From positions 124,001 through 188,000 of the forward strand of contig NZ_FXEH01000003.1 of assembly GCF_900176565.1 (NCBI RefSeq): a stretch of DNA of 64,000 nucleotides. Reading direction: 5' to 3'. The notes below the pieces were generated by a model. That model saw only the letters and a list, made by a program, of their open reading frames with translations, searched no databases and was not told where the DNA came from. Of this stretch, positions 7,537 through 14,970 are shown piece by piece (the stretch's first letter is position 1; each line of letters starts with the position of its first letter). A program made the position numbers and the translations under genes. Source of the stretch: Thalassobacillus devorans. Lineage in GTDB: Bacteria > Bacillota > Bacilli > Bacillales > Halobacillaceae.

Positions 7537-8738
7537 GAGAGGTAGTCATCGTTGATGCTGTCAGGACGCCTATCGGCCGATATCGTGGTGCTTTGAAGCA
7601 TGTCCGCCCGGATGATTTGGGAGCTATTGTCATCCGTTCCCTTTTGGAACGGAATTCTGGCGTGCCGGTGGAAGAACTGGAAGAGGTTGTGCTTGGAAAT
7701 GCCAATCAGGCTGGTGAAGATAATCGTAATGTTGCCCGGATGTCGGCGCTGCTTGCCGGCTTGCCGGTCGATGTTGCAGGAGTAACGGTCAATCGTTTAT
7801 GTGGGTCAGGCCTTGACGCGGTTAATTATGCAGCTCGTGCAATTATGACGGGCGAAGGTGATATGTTTATAGCTGGTGGTACCGAAAGTATGACCAGGGC
7901 TCCTTTTGTTATGGGGAAACCGGAGAATGATTTTCCAAGGGGAAATCAGGAAATGTTTGATACTACGATCGGCTGGCGCTTTGTCAATGATAAGCTGGCT
8001 AGAGAATATGGAACAGACAGCATGCCGCAAACAGCGGAAAATGTCGCTGAGCGCTATCAGATTCCCCGGGAGGAGCAGGATGAATTCGCTTATGGCAGCC
8101 AGCAGAAAGCGAAACAGGCAATGGAATCCGGGCGCTTCCAGGAAGAAATTGTTCCGGTCACTTATCATGACCGAAAAGGCAATGAAATTACTATCGATAC
8201 GGATGAACATCCCCGCCCGCAGACCAGCTTGGAAAAGCTCGGCAAACTCAAACCGTTATTTGACGGTGGCACGATTACAGCTGGGAATGCATCCGGCGTC
8301 AACGACGGAGCCTCAGCTTTATTATTAATGTCAAAAGAAAAAGCAGAGGAGTTAGGGCTGAAGCCGCTTGCTAAATATGTGGTATCTGCAGCAGCAGGTC
8401 TGGAACCTAAAGTGATGGGGCTTGGACCTATCCATGCGACCAGAAAAGCGTTGAAGCGTTCGAGTCTATCAATCTCTGATTTAGGTCTGATTGAATTGAA
8501 CGAAGCTTTTGCTTCCCAGTCTTTGGAATGCATCCGCCAGCTCGAGCTGGACGAAAAGAAAGTGAACGTCAATGGCGGGGCGATTGCATTCGGCCATCCC
8601 CTGGGTGCCAGTGGTGCCAGGATATTGACCACTCTCGTCCATGAAATGAAGAAGCGGGATATCCAATATGGGCTGGCGACAATGTGTGTAGGAGTCGGCC
8701 AGGGAATCGCTACTATAGTGGAAAATGTCCGTACATAG
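7533..8738 (+). CDS. paaJ: Thiolase, PaaJ-like (3-oxoadipyl-CoA thiolase)
   Basis: Acetyl-CoA acyltransferase that would cleave 3-oxoadipyl-CoA to acetyl-CoA and succinyl-CoA. The 401 residues include the nucleophilic Cys in NRLCGSGLDAVNYAARAI, the GGTESMTRAPFVM loop, NEAFASQ, GHPLGASGARIL (catalytic His) and the final Cys in MCVGVGQG. Length is typical. Start overlaps paaH stop by ATGA. A strong terminator follows at 8778. Position after paaH indicates the last step of phenylacetyl-CoA catabolism; a general fatty-acid thiolase role is the alternative. Confidence 0.87.
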   Translation: MREVVIVDAVRTPIGRYRGALKHVRPDDLGAIVIRSLLERNSGVPVEELEEVVLGNANQAGEDNRNVARMSALLAGLPVDVAGVTVNRLCGSGLDAVNYAARAIMTGEGDMFIAGGTESMTRAPFVMGKPENDFPRGNQEMFDTTIGWRFVNDKLAREYGTDSMPQTAENVAERYQIPREEQDEFAYGSQQKAKQAMESGRFQEEIVPVTYHDRKGNEITIDTDEHPRPQTSLEKLGKLKPLFDGGTITAGNASGVNDGASALLLMSKEKAEELGLKPLAKYVVSAAAGLEPKVMGLGPIHATRKALKRSSLSISDLGLIELNEAFASQSLECIRQLELDEKKVNVNGGAIAFGHPLGASGARILTTLVHEMKKRDIQYGLATMCVGVGQGIATIVENVRT

Positions 8739-8777
8739 CTAGTGTTCCCCATATTGCAAAATAGGATGGAAGAAAAG

Positions 8778-8806
8778 AAGACTTGGTGACGAGCCAAGTC
8801 TTTTAT
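8778..8806 (+). terminator. Rho-independent terminator after thiolase
   Basis: AAGACTTGG (8778-8786), 7-base loop, CCAAGTCTT (8794-8802), followed by TTTAT. Confidence 0.8.
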
Positions 8807-8886
8807 ATGTGACAAAAAAAGTAAATATAACAGCTGGTTAAGCAGGGGTTATTGATATATAACAGGTAAAACATTACAATAGTATA

Positions 8887-8900
8887 TGTAAACGCTTTAA
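8887..8900 (+). promoter_or_regulatory. CcpA cre-like site before acyl-CoA ligase
   Basis: TGTAAACGCTTTAA matches the cre consensus (TGWAARCGYTWNCW) at 13 of 14 positions. It lies 26 bp upstream of the acyl-CoA ligase start and 10 bp before its ribosome site, so a CcpA complex would block transcription. Basis: consensus match only. Confidence 0.55.
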
Positions 8901-8925
8901 TAATAAAAAGGGGAGAGCTGATGCC

Positions 8926-10506
8926 ATGCATGTACCATTAATATTGACTGATTTCTTAGATCGGGCAGTTAAACTTTACGGAGAAAAACCAGCAGTCATC
9001 GATGATGAACGTGTACTGACATACCGGCAGATGAATGAGCGTGTCAATCAACTTTCCCGGGGGCTGCAGGCGCTTGGGGTGGAAAAAGGGGATAAAGTTG
9101 CTTATCTGGCACCTAATACAACTGAAATGCTGGAAGGTTTCTATGGAGTATTTCAGGTTGGAGCAATCATGACGCCATTGAATACCAGATTGAAGCCGGC
9201 TGATTATCAATTTATTTTAGAACATAGTGAAAGCAAAGTATTATTCGTAGATGAGGACCTTTATCCGTTAGTGGAAGAAGTCCTGCCAAAGCTTCCGGAC
9301 CTGGAGCAGGTTATTGTACATGGGGAGGCAAAAGATGGCTGCCTGCCTTATGAAGCATGGCTGGAGACTTTTTCGAATGATAGCTTTGACCGGGTAGAAC
9401 TGGAAGAGTCTGATATCGCATCTTTATTATATACGAGTGGCACAACCGGTAATCCAAAGGGAGTGTTGTTAAGTCATCGCGCAAATTATTTGCATGCGCT
9501 TTCTACGATGCATCATTTGCGTGTCTCTGATCAGGATACACTGCTGCATGTACTGCCGATGTTCCATGTCAACGGCTGGGGCTCTCCTTTTTACTATACA
9601 GCTAATGGGGCAACTCAGGTGATGCTCCGTAGGACGGATCCGAAGCTGATTTTGGAAAAAGTAGAGAAACATAAAGTATCCATTCTGCATATGGCACCAA
9701 CCGTGCTGAATATGGTGATCGAAGCTTATGAAGCAGAGCGTCCGGCTATTGAGCAGAACGTCCGGGTCGTCATTGCAGGTTCGGCTCCGCCTCCGGCTTT
9801 TGTCAGAAGAGTGGAAGAAGATTTGAAATGGAAATTCGTCCAGGTGTATGGCATGACAGAAATCTCACCATTGATTACAACCTCTGAACTACGCTCCATG
9901 GATCTTGACCTTTCACCAGAAGACAGGTATCGCCTGAAAGCAAAGGCAGGCTATGAAATGATTGGCAGCAGGGTAAAAGTCGTGGATGAACTTGGTGATG
10001 AAGTCCCGCATGATGGCAAGGCGATCGGAGAAATCATCACTCGCACCAACGGGATGATGGAAGGGTACTACAAAAACACGGAAGCAACCAACGAGACGAT
10101 CCGTAACGGCTGGCTGCATACCGGGGACATGGCTGTCGTGGATGAAGGCGGCAATATTGAAATCGTTGACCGGAAGAAGGATGTCATCATTAGCGGCGGC
10201 GAAAATATTTCCTCTATTGAGGTCGAAGGTGCTCTCTATGAACATCCATCTGTACTGGAAGCAGCTGTTGTGGCTGTTCCGAATGAAAAATGGGGAGAGG
10301 TGCCCCACGCGGTTGTTGTCCTGAGGGACGGAGAAACATTGACGGAAGAAGAAATCATCGCATTCTGCCGTGAAAAGCTGGCCCATTTTAAGGCGCCGAA
10401 AAGTATTACCTTTACGGACGAACTGCCCAAAACCGCGTCCGGAAAGATTCAAAAAGTCGTCATTCGGAAAGCGTTCTGGGAAGATAAAGGCCGAATGGTC
10501 AATTAA
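8926..10506 (+). CDS. AMP-forming acyl-CoA ligase (FadD-like)
   Basis: Activates a carboxylic acid to its CoA thioester through an acyl-adenylate. The 526-residue protein has the P-loop LLYTSGTTGNPKGV, YGMTEISPL, GWLHTGDMAVVDEGG with VDRKKDVIISGGENISS, and the catalytic Lys in KTASGKIQK. It belongs to the medium/long-chain or aryl acyl-CoA synthetase type, not the shorter PaaK phenylacetate-CoA ligase family (about 430-440 residues). Downstream of the paa genes it may serve fatty acids or an aromatic acid such as phenylacetate. Monocistronic between terminators, with a cre box in front. Substrate unresolved. Confidence 0.85.
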   Translation: MHVPLILTDFLDRAVKLYGEKPAVIDDERVLTYRQMNERVNQLSRGLQALGVEKGDKVAYLAPNTTEMLEGFYGVFQVGAIMTPLNTRLKPADYQFILEHSESKVLFVDEDLYPLVEEVLPKLPDLEQVIVHGEAKDGCLPYEAWLETFSNDSFDRVELEESDIASLLYTSGTTGNPKGVLLSHRANYLHALSTMHHLRVSDQDTLLHVLPMFHVNGWGSPFYYTANGATQVMLRRTDPKLILEKVEKHKVSILHMAPTVLNMVIEAYEAERPAIEQNVRVVIAGSAPPPAFVRRVEEDLKWKFVQVYGMTEISPLITTSELRSMDLDLSPEDRYRLKAKAGYEMIGSRVKVVDELGDEVPHDGKAIGEIITRTNGMMEGYYKNTEATNETIRNGWLHTGDMAVVDEGGNIEIVDRKKDVIISGGENISSIEVEGALYEHPSVLEAAVVAVPNEKWGEVPHAVVVLRDGETLTEEEIIAFCREKLAHFKAPKSITFTDELPKTASGKIQKVVIRKAFWEDKGRMVN

Positions 10507-10519
10507 ATTGATACTTGCC

Positions 10520-10555
10520 CAGCCCCCTGATAACATCCTTATCAGGGGCTGTTTT
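10520..10555 (+). terminator. Rho-independent terminator after acyl-CoA ligase
   Basis: CAGCCCCCTGATAA (10520-10533) pairs with TTATCAGGGGCTG (10539-10551) with a single bulged C, followed by TTTT. Confidence 0.8.
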
Positions 10556-10565
10556 ATTAAATTTT

Positions 10566-10790
10566 TTGAAGGCTCAGTTTATAGATCTGTTGTTTCCGTT
10601 ATGGTTTTGAGATCTTGGAGGTCCGGGAAATCACTCGCTTTCCATGGGCGTACGGTGAGCTTCCTCGGGCAAAAGCCCTGCGGGATCTCACCATGTACTA
10701 TCCTCCCATCGGAGTCTCGCAATTCCCCGGCCCTCCTTGCGCTTATGGGAAAACGGAAACATCGATATGCAGTCTTTACACAATGGGAAC
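10566..10790. repeat. Interspersed repeat, copy 1a (5' type)
   Basis: Begins TTGAAGGCTCAGTTT and continues through TGGAGGTCCGGGAAATCACT, GCTTTCCATGGGCGTACGGT and GAGCTTCCTCGGGC. The same blocks occur at 25.45 kb, 38.03 kb (partial) and 49.14 kb. No gene is seen here. It is followed after a spacer by copy 1b. Confidence 0.8.
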
Positions 10791-11005
10791 TTATAAAAAA
10801 TGCTCTCATCACCTGCATCATAGTTCCAAATTTACGTGGAAGACATCTTAGTTTATGGCAGGGATTCGTTGCTCTCATTCTTCGGATGGGGGGGTGGGAA
10901 ACTGCGAGACTCCCGCGGGAGAAGGGTCTAGGCAAGACCCCGCAAAGGCGAAGTAAAGTGCCCCCCAATCGTTGGACACTTATCCAACCTAAGGGGGTAC
11001 TTATC

Positions 11006-11530
11006 TTGAAAACATTTACGAAAGAAGAAAAACACCAGGCTGTTCATCGCTATCTAAACGAGATGATAAGCTATAACGAACTAGCGAAAGAGATCGGTGT
11101 GGATTCCTCCGCCTTACGTTATTGGGTCAAGTTAGTGAAATACCACGGGGACCTGGCGTTTACCACCCCCTATACAAACTATTCTCCGGCCTTTAAACTG
11201 AAAGTAATTCAGTATATTGAGGAGAAAGGGTATTCCATTCGCGAGGCTTCTGCCATCTTTCATATTCCCGATTATTCGATGGTGCGGAGATGGAAAAGAA
11301 AGTGGGAGAATGGCGGTGTGGAAGCCCTTGAGTCTAAACGGAAGGGGGATTTCCTCATGCCAGCTCGTAAGAATAAAAAGAACGAACAGCCAACCTCATT
11401 TAAATCTGTGGAGGAAGAAATGGAATACTTACGCATGGAGGTCGCCTATTTAAGATCGTTGAACCGCATACTTGAAGAAGAAAAAAAAAGTCCATCGAAA
11501 GGCAAAAAGTCCAAGCGGTCTTCGAATTGA
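11006..11530 (+). CDS. IS150-type OrfA (HTH protein)
   Basis: DNA-binding first frame of the IS. TTG start at 11006 preceded by AAGGGGGT. The 174-residue product has two helix-turn-helix segments: YNELAKEIGVDSSALRYWVK near residues 20-40 and YSIREASAIFHIPDYSMVRR near 72-95, then a basic region and a coiled-coil-like stretch (VEEEMEYLRMEVAYLRSLNR). The A9G run at 11481-11490 lies at the join to the orfB frame, the usual place for -1 programmed frameshifting to an OrfAB transposase. Confidence 0.85.
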   Translation: MKTFTKEEKHQAVHRYLNEMISYNELAKEIGVDSSALRYWVKLVKYHGDLAFTTPYTNYSPAFKLKVIQYIEEKGYSIREASAIFHIPDYSMVRRWKRKWENGGVEALESKRKGDFLMPARKNKKNEQPTSFKSVEEEMEYLRMEVAYLRSLNRILEEEKKSPSKGKKSKRSSN

Positions 11531-12354
11531 GCCATGCTTTCCCCGTCAAAAAATTGGTTGAAATGGCGGGGATCTCCCGCAGCACGTATTACGATTAGAT
11601 CAGGCGAATGAACCAGAGTGATCCTGACGAAGAGTTGAAGAAGAAAATCACGGCGATTTATCATGAACAGGATGGGAAGTATGGCTATCGCCGGATTCAA
11701 AATGCCCTTCAAAACCAGGGGATTCACGTGAATCATAAAAAAGTATATCGCCTTATGAAAGAGTTAGGGCTTCAATGCCGGGTACGAATGAAGAAATATA
11801 AATCTTATAAGGGCCGGGTCGGAAAAGTGGCTGATAACCTGTTGAACCGGGAATTTCAGGCGGAGAAACCCAATCAAAAATGGGTCACAGACATCACGGA
11901 ATTCAAGCTATTCGGTGAGAAGCTCTACTTCTCTCCTATTCTTGATCTTTTTAATGGCGAAATCATCTCTTATACGCTTGGTACGCGCCCGACTTATTCC
12001 CTTGTCGAAGAGATGTTAGAAAAGGGCTTAGAACGCTTGAGTGATGATGATGAATTATTAATGCATTCCGACCAGGGCTGGCATTACCAAATGCCACAAT
12101 ATCGCCAAACCCTGCAAGAAGCAGGGATTACACAAAGCATGTCGAGAAAAGGCAACTGTCACGACAATGCGGTTATAGAAAACTTTTTTGGAATCATGAA
12201 GTCAGAGCTTCTTTATTATAAAGAATTTGAAAGTGTCGAACACTTCAAGGAGGAACTGACAGCATTTGTGGATGACTATAATCACCAACGAATCAAATCA
12301 AAGCTTAGAATGAGTCCTGTCCAATACCGTGAAAAATTTGAAGAAGCTGTTTAA
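11488..12354 (+). pseudogene. IS150-type OrfB transposase with an in-frame stop
   Basis: DDE transposase frame in -1 relative to orfA. From the slippery run it reads on through FELSHAFPVKKLVEMAGISR and STYYD, then meets TAG at 11596-11598, where IS150 relatives continue. The rest (from ATG 11608, 248 residues) is intact: an HTH_21-like part (KYGYRRIQNALQNQGIHVNH) and the integrase core with Asp in WVTDITEF, Asp in HSDQGWHY and Glu in NAVIENFFG. The triad is present but the OrfAB fusion would be truncated, so this copy is probably inactive unless it restarts at 11608 or the stop is suppressed. Confidence 0.8.
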
Positions 12355-12614
12355 TTACATAGTGTCCAATTTTAGGGGGTCATTTCAGAAGCCTGAGGAG
12401 GCTTGCCAGGTCCCCCGCAGGAAAGCGAGTAGTTTCCCAGCCACCCCTGATTCTTTTATGGTAAAGAATCCCCTTCTATCTCGAAATCAAGTCTTCGACT
12501 TTACGGTCTTATAATTGGATAAATTCACAACAGAGCCTGCCTTGGGATTTTGGCGAACAAGTCATTGTTTTTATAATAGAGAGCAGGGGAAAGGAACGAT
12601 AAGGAGGAATGAAG

Positions 12615-13493
12615 ATGCTGGGAAATGTAGAGCTGGTTTTTGACGCTAAAGCTCAATTAGGAGAAGGGCCGAGCTGGGATAGGGAGCAGCAGGTTCTTTA
12701 CTGGGTCGACATTGAAGGAAAGAAAGTTAATATTTTCGACCCTTCATCCGGGAAAAACAGGGAGATTCCAGTTGATCAGCGACTAGGTGCGGTGGTTCCA
12801 AGGAATTCCGGCGGAGCCATAGCAGCAATGGAAAATGGCTATTATACATTGGACTTAGAAACGGGAGAAACCCGCCCGATCATTGATCCAGAGGAAGGCA
12901 TGACCGAAAATCGCTTCAATGATGGAAAGTGTGATCCTGAGGGACGCTTTTGGGCCGGAACAATGAGTTATAGCGGCATTCCGGAAAACGGGGCTTTGTA
13001 TTGCCTTGATACACACATGAAAGTTGAAAAAAAGGTTGATCATGTCAGCACTTCTAACGGTTTGGCCTGGTCACCGGATCACCACTTTATGTACTTCATT
13101 GATACACCGACAAAGCAGGTGGTACGTTATGAATATGATCAAGGGTCAGGAACAATCCAGAACCCCGCTATTGTCGTGGAAATTCCGGACGGGGAAGGAA
13201 AGCCTGACGGGATGACGATCGACATGGAAGGCAATCTGTGGATCGCGCATTGGGGAGGTTCCAAAGTATCGGTCTGGAACCCCGATAAAGGGGAACAATT
13301 AAGAACAATCCCTGTTCCGGCATTGAATGTCACTTCGTGTGCCTTTGGCGGAAAGGAAATGAATGAGTTGTATATTACGACAGCAAGTGTCGGGATGGAA
13401 GAAGAGGATCTGCGTAAGTACCCTTCCGCAGGCGGGTTGTTTAAAGTGAAAACCGAAGTTACAGGTGCCCCGAGTTACCCTTTTAAAGGGTAA
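12615..13493 (+). CDS. SMP-30/gluconolactonase family protein
   Basis: Six-bladed beta-propeller lactonase: probably hydrolyses a sugar or aldonic lactone using a divalent metal. The 292-residue protein shows LGEGPSWD (metal-binding Glu), NRFNDGKCDPEGRFWAGTM (NDGK core), STSNGLAWSPD (Asn ligand) and GKPDGMTIDMEGNLW (Asp ligand). All four metal-site regions are present. Start at 12615 is chosen because AAGGAGG (12601-12607) touches the ATG at 12609 but is 7 bases from 12615. It stands alone between the repeat and a terminator; substrate unknown. Confidence 0.87.
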   Translation: MLGNVELVFDAKAQLGEGPSWDREQQVLYWVDIEGKKVNIFDPSSGKNREIPVDQRLGAVVPRNSGGAIAAMENGYYTLDLETGETRPIIDPEEGMTENRFNDGKCDPEGRFWAGTMSYSGIPENGALYCLDTHMKVEKKVDHVSTSNGLAWSPDHHFMYFIDTPTKQVVRYEYDQGSGTIQNPAIVVEIPDGEGKPDGMTIDMEGNLWIAHWGGSKVSVWNPDKGEQLRTIPVPALNVTSCAFGGKEMNELYITTASVGMEEEDLRKYPSAGGLFKVKTEVTGAPSYPFKG

Positions 13494-13527
13494 CTGTTGT
13501 GGTAACGCCAAATCATTTCATCAATAT

Positions 13528-13554
13528 AAAAGGCTGCCGTCTGGCAGCCTTTTT
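13528..13554. terminator. Bidirectional terminator
   Basis: AAAAGGCTGCC (13528-13538), 4-base loop, GGCAGCCTTTT (13543-13553). It serves the lactonase on the + strand and the convergent coat gene on the - strand. Confidence 0.85.
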
Positions 13555-13563
13555 CTGTATTAG

Positions 13564-14196
13564 TTAATTTAAAGGTTGCTGAGGAGCAGGTGCATAGCTT
13601 TGCAGCATTTGGGTCATATCCTGCTGGGCAAGCTGTGGAACTTGGTAATAGCCGTGCTTATTCTGATATAAGAATAGCTCGTAGCTCATTTCGATCATAT
13701 TCGGTACGCTGTCCGCAACCACTCTTCTTAAGACAGGGTTAGTCATTTCAAGAGCGGTCATGGCCATCGTCGACGCCAGTCCTTTTACCTGGCCAAGCAT
13801 GAAGGAAGAATACTCGGCATCCGTCAATTCTGACGGGTTTTGAGCGGGCTTTTTCGGCTGGCCTGGCTGCATTCCATAGACGACGTCATTATCTTGCGTC
13901 ATGTTATAGACGTGAGTAGATTGTGACGGCTTCTGTCCTGTTTTAAAGGTTTCTGTCATGATGTTATATAGTTCAGTAGTGAAATTTGCCTGCCGGGTTA
14001 AAATATCCTTCAGCTCCGGATCCTGAACATTTTGCTCATACATTTTATACTGGTTGAGCATACCGATGACGCCGCCAATCACTTCATGCGCGTCGAAAAG
14101 CTCATGCCCGCCATGACTCATATTAGGAGCCATATTGGCTGATACTTGTTGTGTCCCGTTCGTTTGAGGCTGGTTCATTGGATTTTGATTTTGCAT
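13564..14196 (-). CDS. CotF/YhcQ-like spore coat protein
   Basis: Spore coat-type protein of 210 residues. The first ~30 residues are Asn/Gln/Met-rich and low complexity; then comes a ferritin-like helical domain (GHELFDAHEVIGGVIGMLNQ; ALEMTNPVLRRVVADSVPNM) as in the CotF-like family, and a Gln/Pro-rich tail. Ribosome site GGAGGG lies 6 bases before the ATG. It implies an endospore-forming host. Transcribed towards the shared terminator at 13528. Exact coat layer unknown. Confidence 0.8.
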   Translation of the reverse strand: MQNQNPMNQPQTNGTQQVSANMAPNMSHGGHELFDAHEVIGGVIGMLNQYKMYEQNVQDPELKDILTRQANFTTELYNIMTETFKTGQKPSQSTHVYNMTQDNDVVYGMQPGQPKKPAQNPSELTDAEYSSFMLGQVKGLASTMAMTALEMTNPVLRRVVADSVPNMIEMSYELFLYQNKHGYYQVPQLAQQDMTQMLQSYAPAPQQPLN

Positions 14197-14263
14197 GCTT
14201 TTCCCTCCATATCAAGAATTCCATCTTATTTTTAGCCAATAAAGGAAAAACATGTATGAGATC

Positions 14264-14833
14264 TCAGAGGTTCCTGGCTTTCCGCTCCAATACTTTTTTA
14301 TCTTTCAGCCACTCTGGGTGAATAGCTATCCGGCTGGGAGGAAGGTTTCTTAAATTTACACCCGCCCCGTAATAATAGGATTGCCAAACAATTTTTGTGC
14401 AGTATTGTTCATGATCTGTGCTGCCGAGAGGTGTGCGGATACGGTAATTTGCTTTTGGGTACTTCTCATAAAGGTTTTCCAGATAATCGGCGGCTTTCCT
14501 GCCTACGTCAGGGTCTTTCGGCGAATAGATAGTGATGGAGCGGAATTTATGGAAATAGCTGTGCATCGTGTCTTTCATGAGACCGGACGGTATCGAGTGG
14601 ATAACTTCCCGGTTATGGTTCACAATCCCAACATGGCCGACATACTTGGATTCGCTCTGACCGATCGGTGAAAACAACAAGTCACCAGGCAGGATAGCTA
14701 CATTCGTCCCGGGGTATGTTTCCGGATTGTCGTGTACAATTGGAGCCCTTGCCTTGCGCGGGCGGGCTAAGAAGACAATGGTGCCTGCAATTATGCTAAA
14801 CAGAAAGGTGATTAATCTAGGAAGCTTTCCCAT
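14264..14833 (-). CDS. Membrane-anchored permuted NlpC/P60-like hydrolase (YiiX type)
   Basis: A 189-residue protein with one N-terminal membrane segment (LITFLFSIIAGTIVFLA) and a cysteine-hydrolase-like domain of the permuted papain/YiiX type. The catalytic pair looks conserved: His in KYVGHVGIVNHN and Cys in EQYCTKIVWQSYYY, preceded by LPGDLLFSPIGQS. Such enzymes act on cell-wall peptides or lipids; the substrate is not known. The ATG at 14833 is preferred (AAGAAGGT upstream) to a TTG one codon earlier. Likely an independent unit with no close partner. Confidence 0.72.
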   Translation of the reverse strand: MGKLPRLITFLFSIIAGTIVFLARPRKARAPIVHDNPETYPGTNVAILPGDLLFSPIGQSESKYVGHVGIVNHNREVIHSIPSGLMKDTMHSYFHKFRSITIYSPKDPDVGRKAADYLENLYEKYPKANYRIRTPLGSTDHEQYCTKIVWQSYYYGAGVNLRNLPPSRIAIHPEWLKDKKVLERKARNL

Positions 14834-14935
14834 CAATGACGACCTTCTTTCTAATAAGTGGTGGTGAATTAATCGTATGGGAAGACGAGATAAAACTCAA
14901 CTGAGCTGTATGGAAAGTACTTATTAGAAAAGCTT

Positions 14936-14964
14936 CCAAAAAAACCACCCTCAAGCGGGTGGTT
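14936..14964 (-). terminator. Terminator of the M14 carboxypeptidase gene
   Basis: AAACCACCC (14941-14949) and GGGTGGTTT (14956-14964); the A-run 14936-14943 gives the T-tail on the minus-strand transcript. Confidence 0.85.
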
Positions 14965-14970
14965 TCGTTG

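Larger units (their letters stand above)
10954..12387 (+). mobile_element. IS3-family (IS150-type) insertion sequence
   Basis: Imperfect inverted ends are clear: left TGCCCCCCAATCGTTGGACA (from 10959) and right, on the other strand, TGACCCCCTAAAATTGGACA (from 12382). Outer bases TAAAG and TTTCA extend the match to 10954 and 12387. Outside lie GAAG (10950-10953) and GAAG (12388-12391), a probable 4-bp target duplication (a 3-bp AAG reading is also possible). The element carries orfA and an orfB-frame transposase joined by an A-run, as in the IS150 group. Its target is the apex of the hairpin repeat. Confidence 0.88.
10895..12508. repeat. Interspersed hairpin repeat, copy 1b, split by an IS
   Basis: TGGGAAACT (10895-10903) and its inverted partner AGTTTCCCA (12431-12439) are the ends of a hairpin-forming repeat whose uninterrupted equivalent is at 25762-25871. 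Inner arms GGCAAGACCCC (left) and GGAGGCTTGCC (right) also match the intact copy. The insertion sequence 10954-12387 sits near the apex. The repeat ends with GAAATCAAGTCTTCGACTTT and CGGTC near 12508. Confidence 0.8.

Noticed and set aside
8165-8815. Long open frames on the opposite strand of the thiolase and of most other genes (for example 8165-8815 and 9913-10536).
   Set aside because: They lie opposite well-supported genes, have no ribosome sites and encode no recognisable proteins; they reflect codon bias on the sense strand.
8926-10506. Calling the acyl-CoA ligase paaK.
   Set aside because: At 526 residues with canonical FadD-type motifs it is outside the shorter PaaK family; phenylacetate activation remains possible but unproven.
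10370-11005. A long open frame running from within the acyl-CoA ligase through the repeat into orfA.
   Set aside because: It crosses a terminator and the IS end; the IS frame has its own TTG start and ribosome site at 11006. The upstream part is accidental.
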